6,459 nucleotides of DNA from Candidatus Sulfotelmatobacter sp. (GTDB lineage: Bacteria > Acidobacteriota > Terriglobia > Terriglobales > SbA1), in the NCBI GenBank assembly GCA_030151135.1, contig JASLEQ010000701.1, positions 1-6,459 on the forward strand, written 5' to 3'. The notes below the pieces were generated by a model. That model had not been told where the DNA came from and ran no database searches. It saw only the letters and a list, made by a program, of their open reading frames with translations. The position numbers were made by a program, and so were the translations under genes. Shown here one piece after another: positions 5,461 to 6,459 of the stretch (positions are counted from its first letter, which is position 1; each line of letters starts with the position of its first letter).

Positions 5461-6459
5461 GTGTCGACTGCCCCCGTGCAGGTCCAAGAGACCGAGAGCC
5501 TAAAACACGAGTCACTTAAGGCGCCGCAGGGCTTTTTTGCCGCTCCCGAAAAGCGCGCACTTGTGGTTTGCCTCTTGCTCTTTGTCGCCACTCTGGCGGT
5601 ATACAACCAGGCCACGCGTTTTCAATTTGTAAATTTTGACGACGATCGCTACGTCACAACCAACCTTCACCTCCGAAATGGGATTTCATGGAGCACCATC
5701 AAGTGGGCACTGACTTCAACCGATGAAGCGAACTGGCATCCTCTAACGTGGATCTCGCACGCCCTCGACTATCAATGGTTTCACCTGAATCCTGCCGGAC
5801 ATCACTTCAGCAGCATCGTCTTGCACGCGCTAAGCGCTTGCGTCCTCTTTCTGTTCCTCTTCCGTGCGACTCGACGTCTCGGGCTCAGCATTTTCGTCGC
5901 GTCGCTATTCGCTCTGCATCCGGCAAACGTCGAATCTGTTGTCTGGATCTCGGAACGTAAGAACGTTCTTAGCACTTTGTTCTTTCTGCTGACGTTGGGC
6001 GCGTATGGCTGGTACGCCGCGAAGCCCGGTTGGCGGCGCTATCTCCCTGTGGCCGGGCTGTTCATTTGTGCTCTGGCTTCGAAGCCCATGGTGGTCACGC
6101 TCCCCTTCGTGCTGATATTGCTCGACTACTGGCCGCTGCAACGGATCCAGGGTTTTAGCAACTCCTCCAAGCACTCGCAGAGCAGTCTCTCCAAGCTCAT
6201 GCTGGAGAAGATTCCGTTGCTGTGCCTCTCCGCGGCCAGTTCTCTGATCACCATGCGAGCGCAGAAAGCCGCCGGTGCAGTCGGAGCATTGCCATTTCCG
6301 TTTGGAGTCAAGTTCAAGAATGCTCTTTACTCCTACATTCTTTATGGGAAAGAGGTGGTCTGGCCTGCAAACTTGGTCCCGTTGTATCCCCACCCTGGCA
6401 ACTCACTTCCGGCATGGAAGGCAGCGGCTGCAGGCTTGATTCTGCTCGCAATCAGCATT
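5461..6459 (+). CDS. GT-C-type multi-pass membrane protein (TMTC / O-mannosyltransferase-like, often with C-terminal TPRs), 5' part
   Basis: The frame is open from GTG 5461 to the window edge, 333 codons, and continues beyond. After a polar N-terminus (1-31) come hydrophobic segments near 33-48, 115-134, 141-157, 168-186, 194-222, 247-263 and 320-333. Between the first two is FVNFDDDRYV (56-65), an acidic loop placed where GT-C glycosyltransferases carry their catalytic Asp residues. Then come NWHPLTWISHALDYQWF (91-107), ALHPANVESVVWISERKNVL (151-170), SKPMVVTLPFVLILLDYWPL (207-226) and EKIPLLCLSAASS (249-261). This pattern is typical of a bacterial family usually annotated as tetratricopeptide repeat or TMTC-like proteins, in which the membrane part is followed by TPRs. 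Members are presumed lipid-linked sugar transferases, but substrates are mostly unknown. The TPR part, if present, lies outside the window. It has its own promoter-like TATAAT and is probably not part of the gcv operon. Confidence 0.85.
   Translation, partial: MSTAPVQVQETESLKHESLKAPQGFFAAPEKRALVVCLLLFVATLAVYNQATRFQFVNFDDDRYVTTNLHLRNGISWSTIKWALTSTDEANWHPLTWISHALDYQWFHLNPAGHHFSSIVLHALSACVLFLFLFRATRRLGLSIFVASLFALHPANVESVVWISERKNVLSTLFFLLTLGAYGWYAAKPGWRRYLPVAGLFICALASKPMVVTLPFVLILLDYWPLQRIQGFSNSSKHSQSSLSKLMLEKIPLLCLSAASSLITMRAQKAAGAVGALPFPFGVKFKNALYSYILYGKEVVWPANLVPLYPHPGNSLPAWKAAAAGLILLAISI

Noticed and set aside
5061..5615. 184-aa open frame on the - strand
   Set aside because: It is antisense across the gcvPB 3' end, the inverted-repeat gap and the membrane-protein start. 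It is low-complexity Arg/Ser/Thr-rich, with no recognisable domain, and is best explained as a shadow frame in GC-rich DNA.

Overview
The window carries a complete glycine cleavage operon on the + strand, flanked by two partial, unrelated genes. I infer a soil-type acidobacterium (Terriglobia / Koribacter-like). The grounds are the moderately high GC content, the split P-protein (gcvPA + gcvPB), the downstream GT-C/TMTC-like membrane protein and the style of short intergenic repeats. This is judged from memory of such genomes, not from a search.

Layout: (1) 1-350 is the C-terminal part of a LOG-family phosphoribohydrolase. (2) 351-486 is a non-coding gap with a plausible promoter (TTGACC / extended TACGGT) and a GAGG ribosome site before a TTG start. 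(3) 487-1635 is gcvT (T-protein). (4) 1636-1682 is a short gap made of an AGCTAGAAGCT direct repeat that also holds the gcvH ribosome site. (5) 1683-2072 is gcvH (lipoyl carrier). (6) 2073-2216 is a 144-nt gap with a possible weak terminator and a TATATAA box just before the next start. (7) 2217-3593 is gcvPA. (8) 3590-3805 is a 71-aa protein made of four CxxCxGxG (DnaJ-type) zinc-binding motifs. (9) 3802-5289 is gcvPB, with the PLP lysine. (10) 5290-5460 holds an imperfect 71-nt inverted repeat and a perfect TATAAT box. (11) 5461-6459 is the start of a GT-C-type multi-pass membrane protein that runs off the window.

GcvPA and GcvPB form the PLP-dependent glycine decarboxylase. GcvH carries the aminomethyl group on its lipoyl arm, and GcvT passes the one-carbon unit to tetrahydrofolate and releases ammonia. 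The L-protein (dihydrolipoamide dehydrogenase) is not in the window.

The most interesting item is the 71-aa zinc-finger microprotein between the two P-protein subunit genes. It overlaps both by 4 nt (ATGA junctions), so the three genes look translationally coupled. It has no J domain, consists of an exact two-fold repeat with a 28-residue offset, and ends in a tail that resembles, from memory, the Bacillus anti-TRAP protein. A role as an assembly factor or regulator for the P-protein is a hypothesis.
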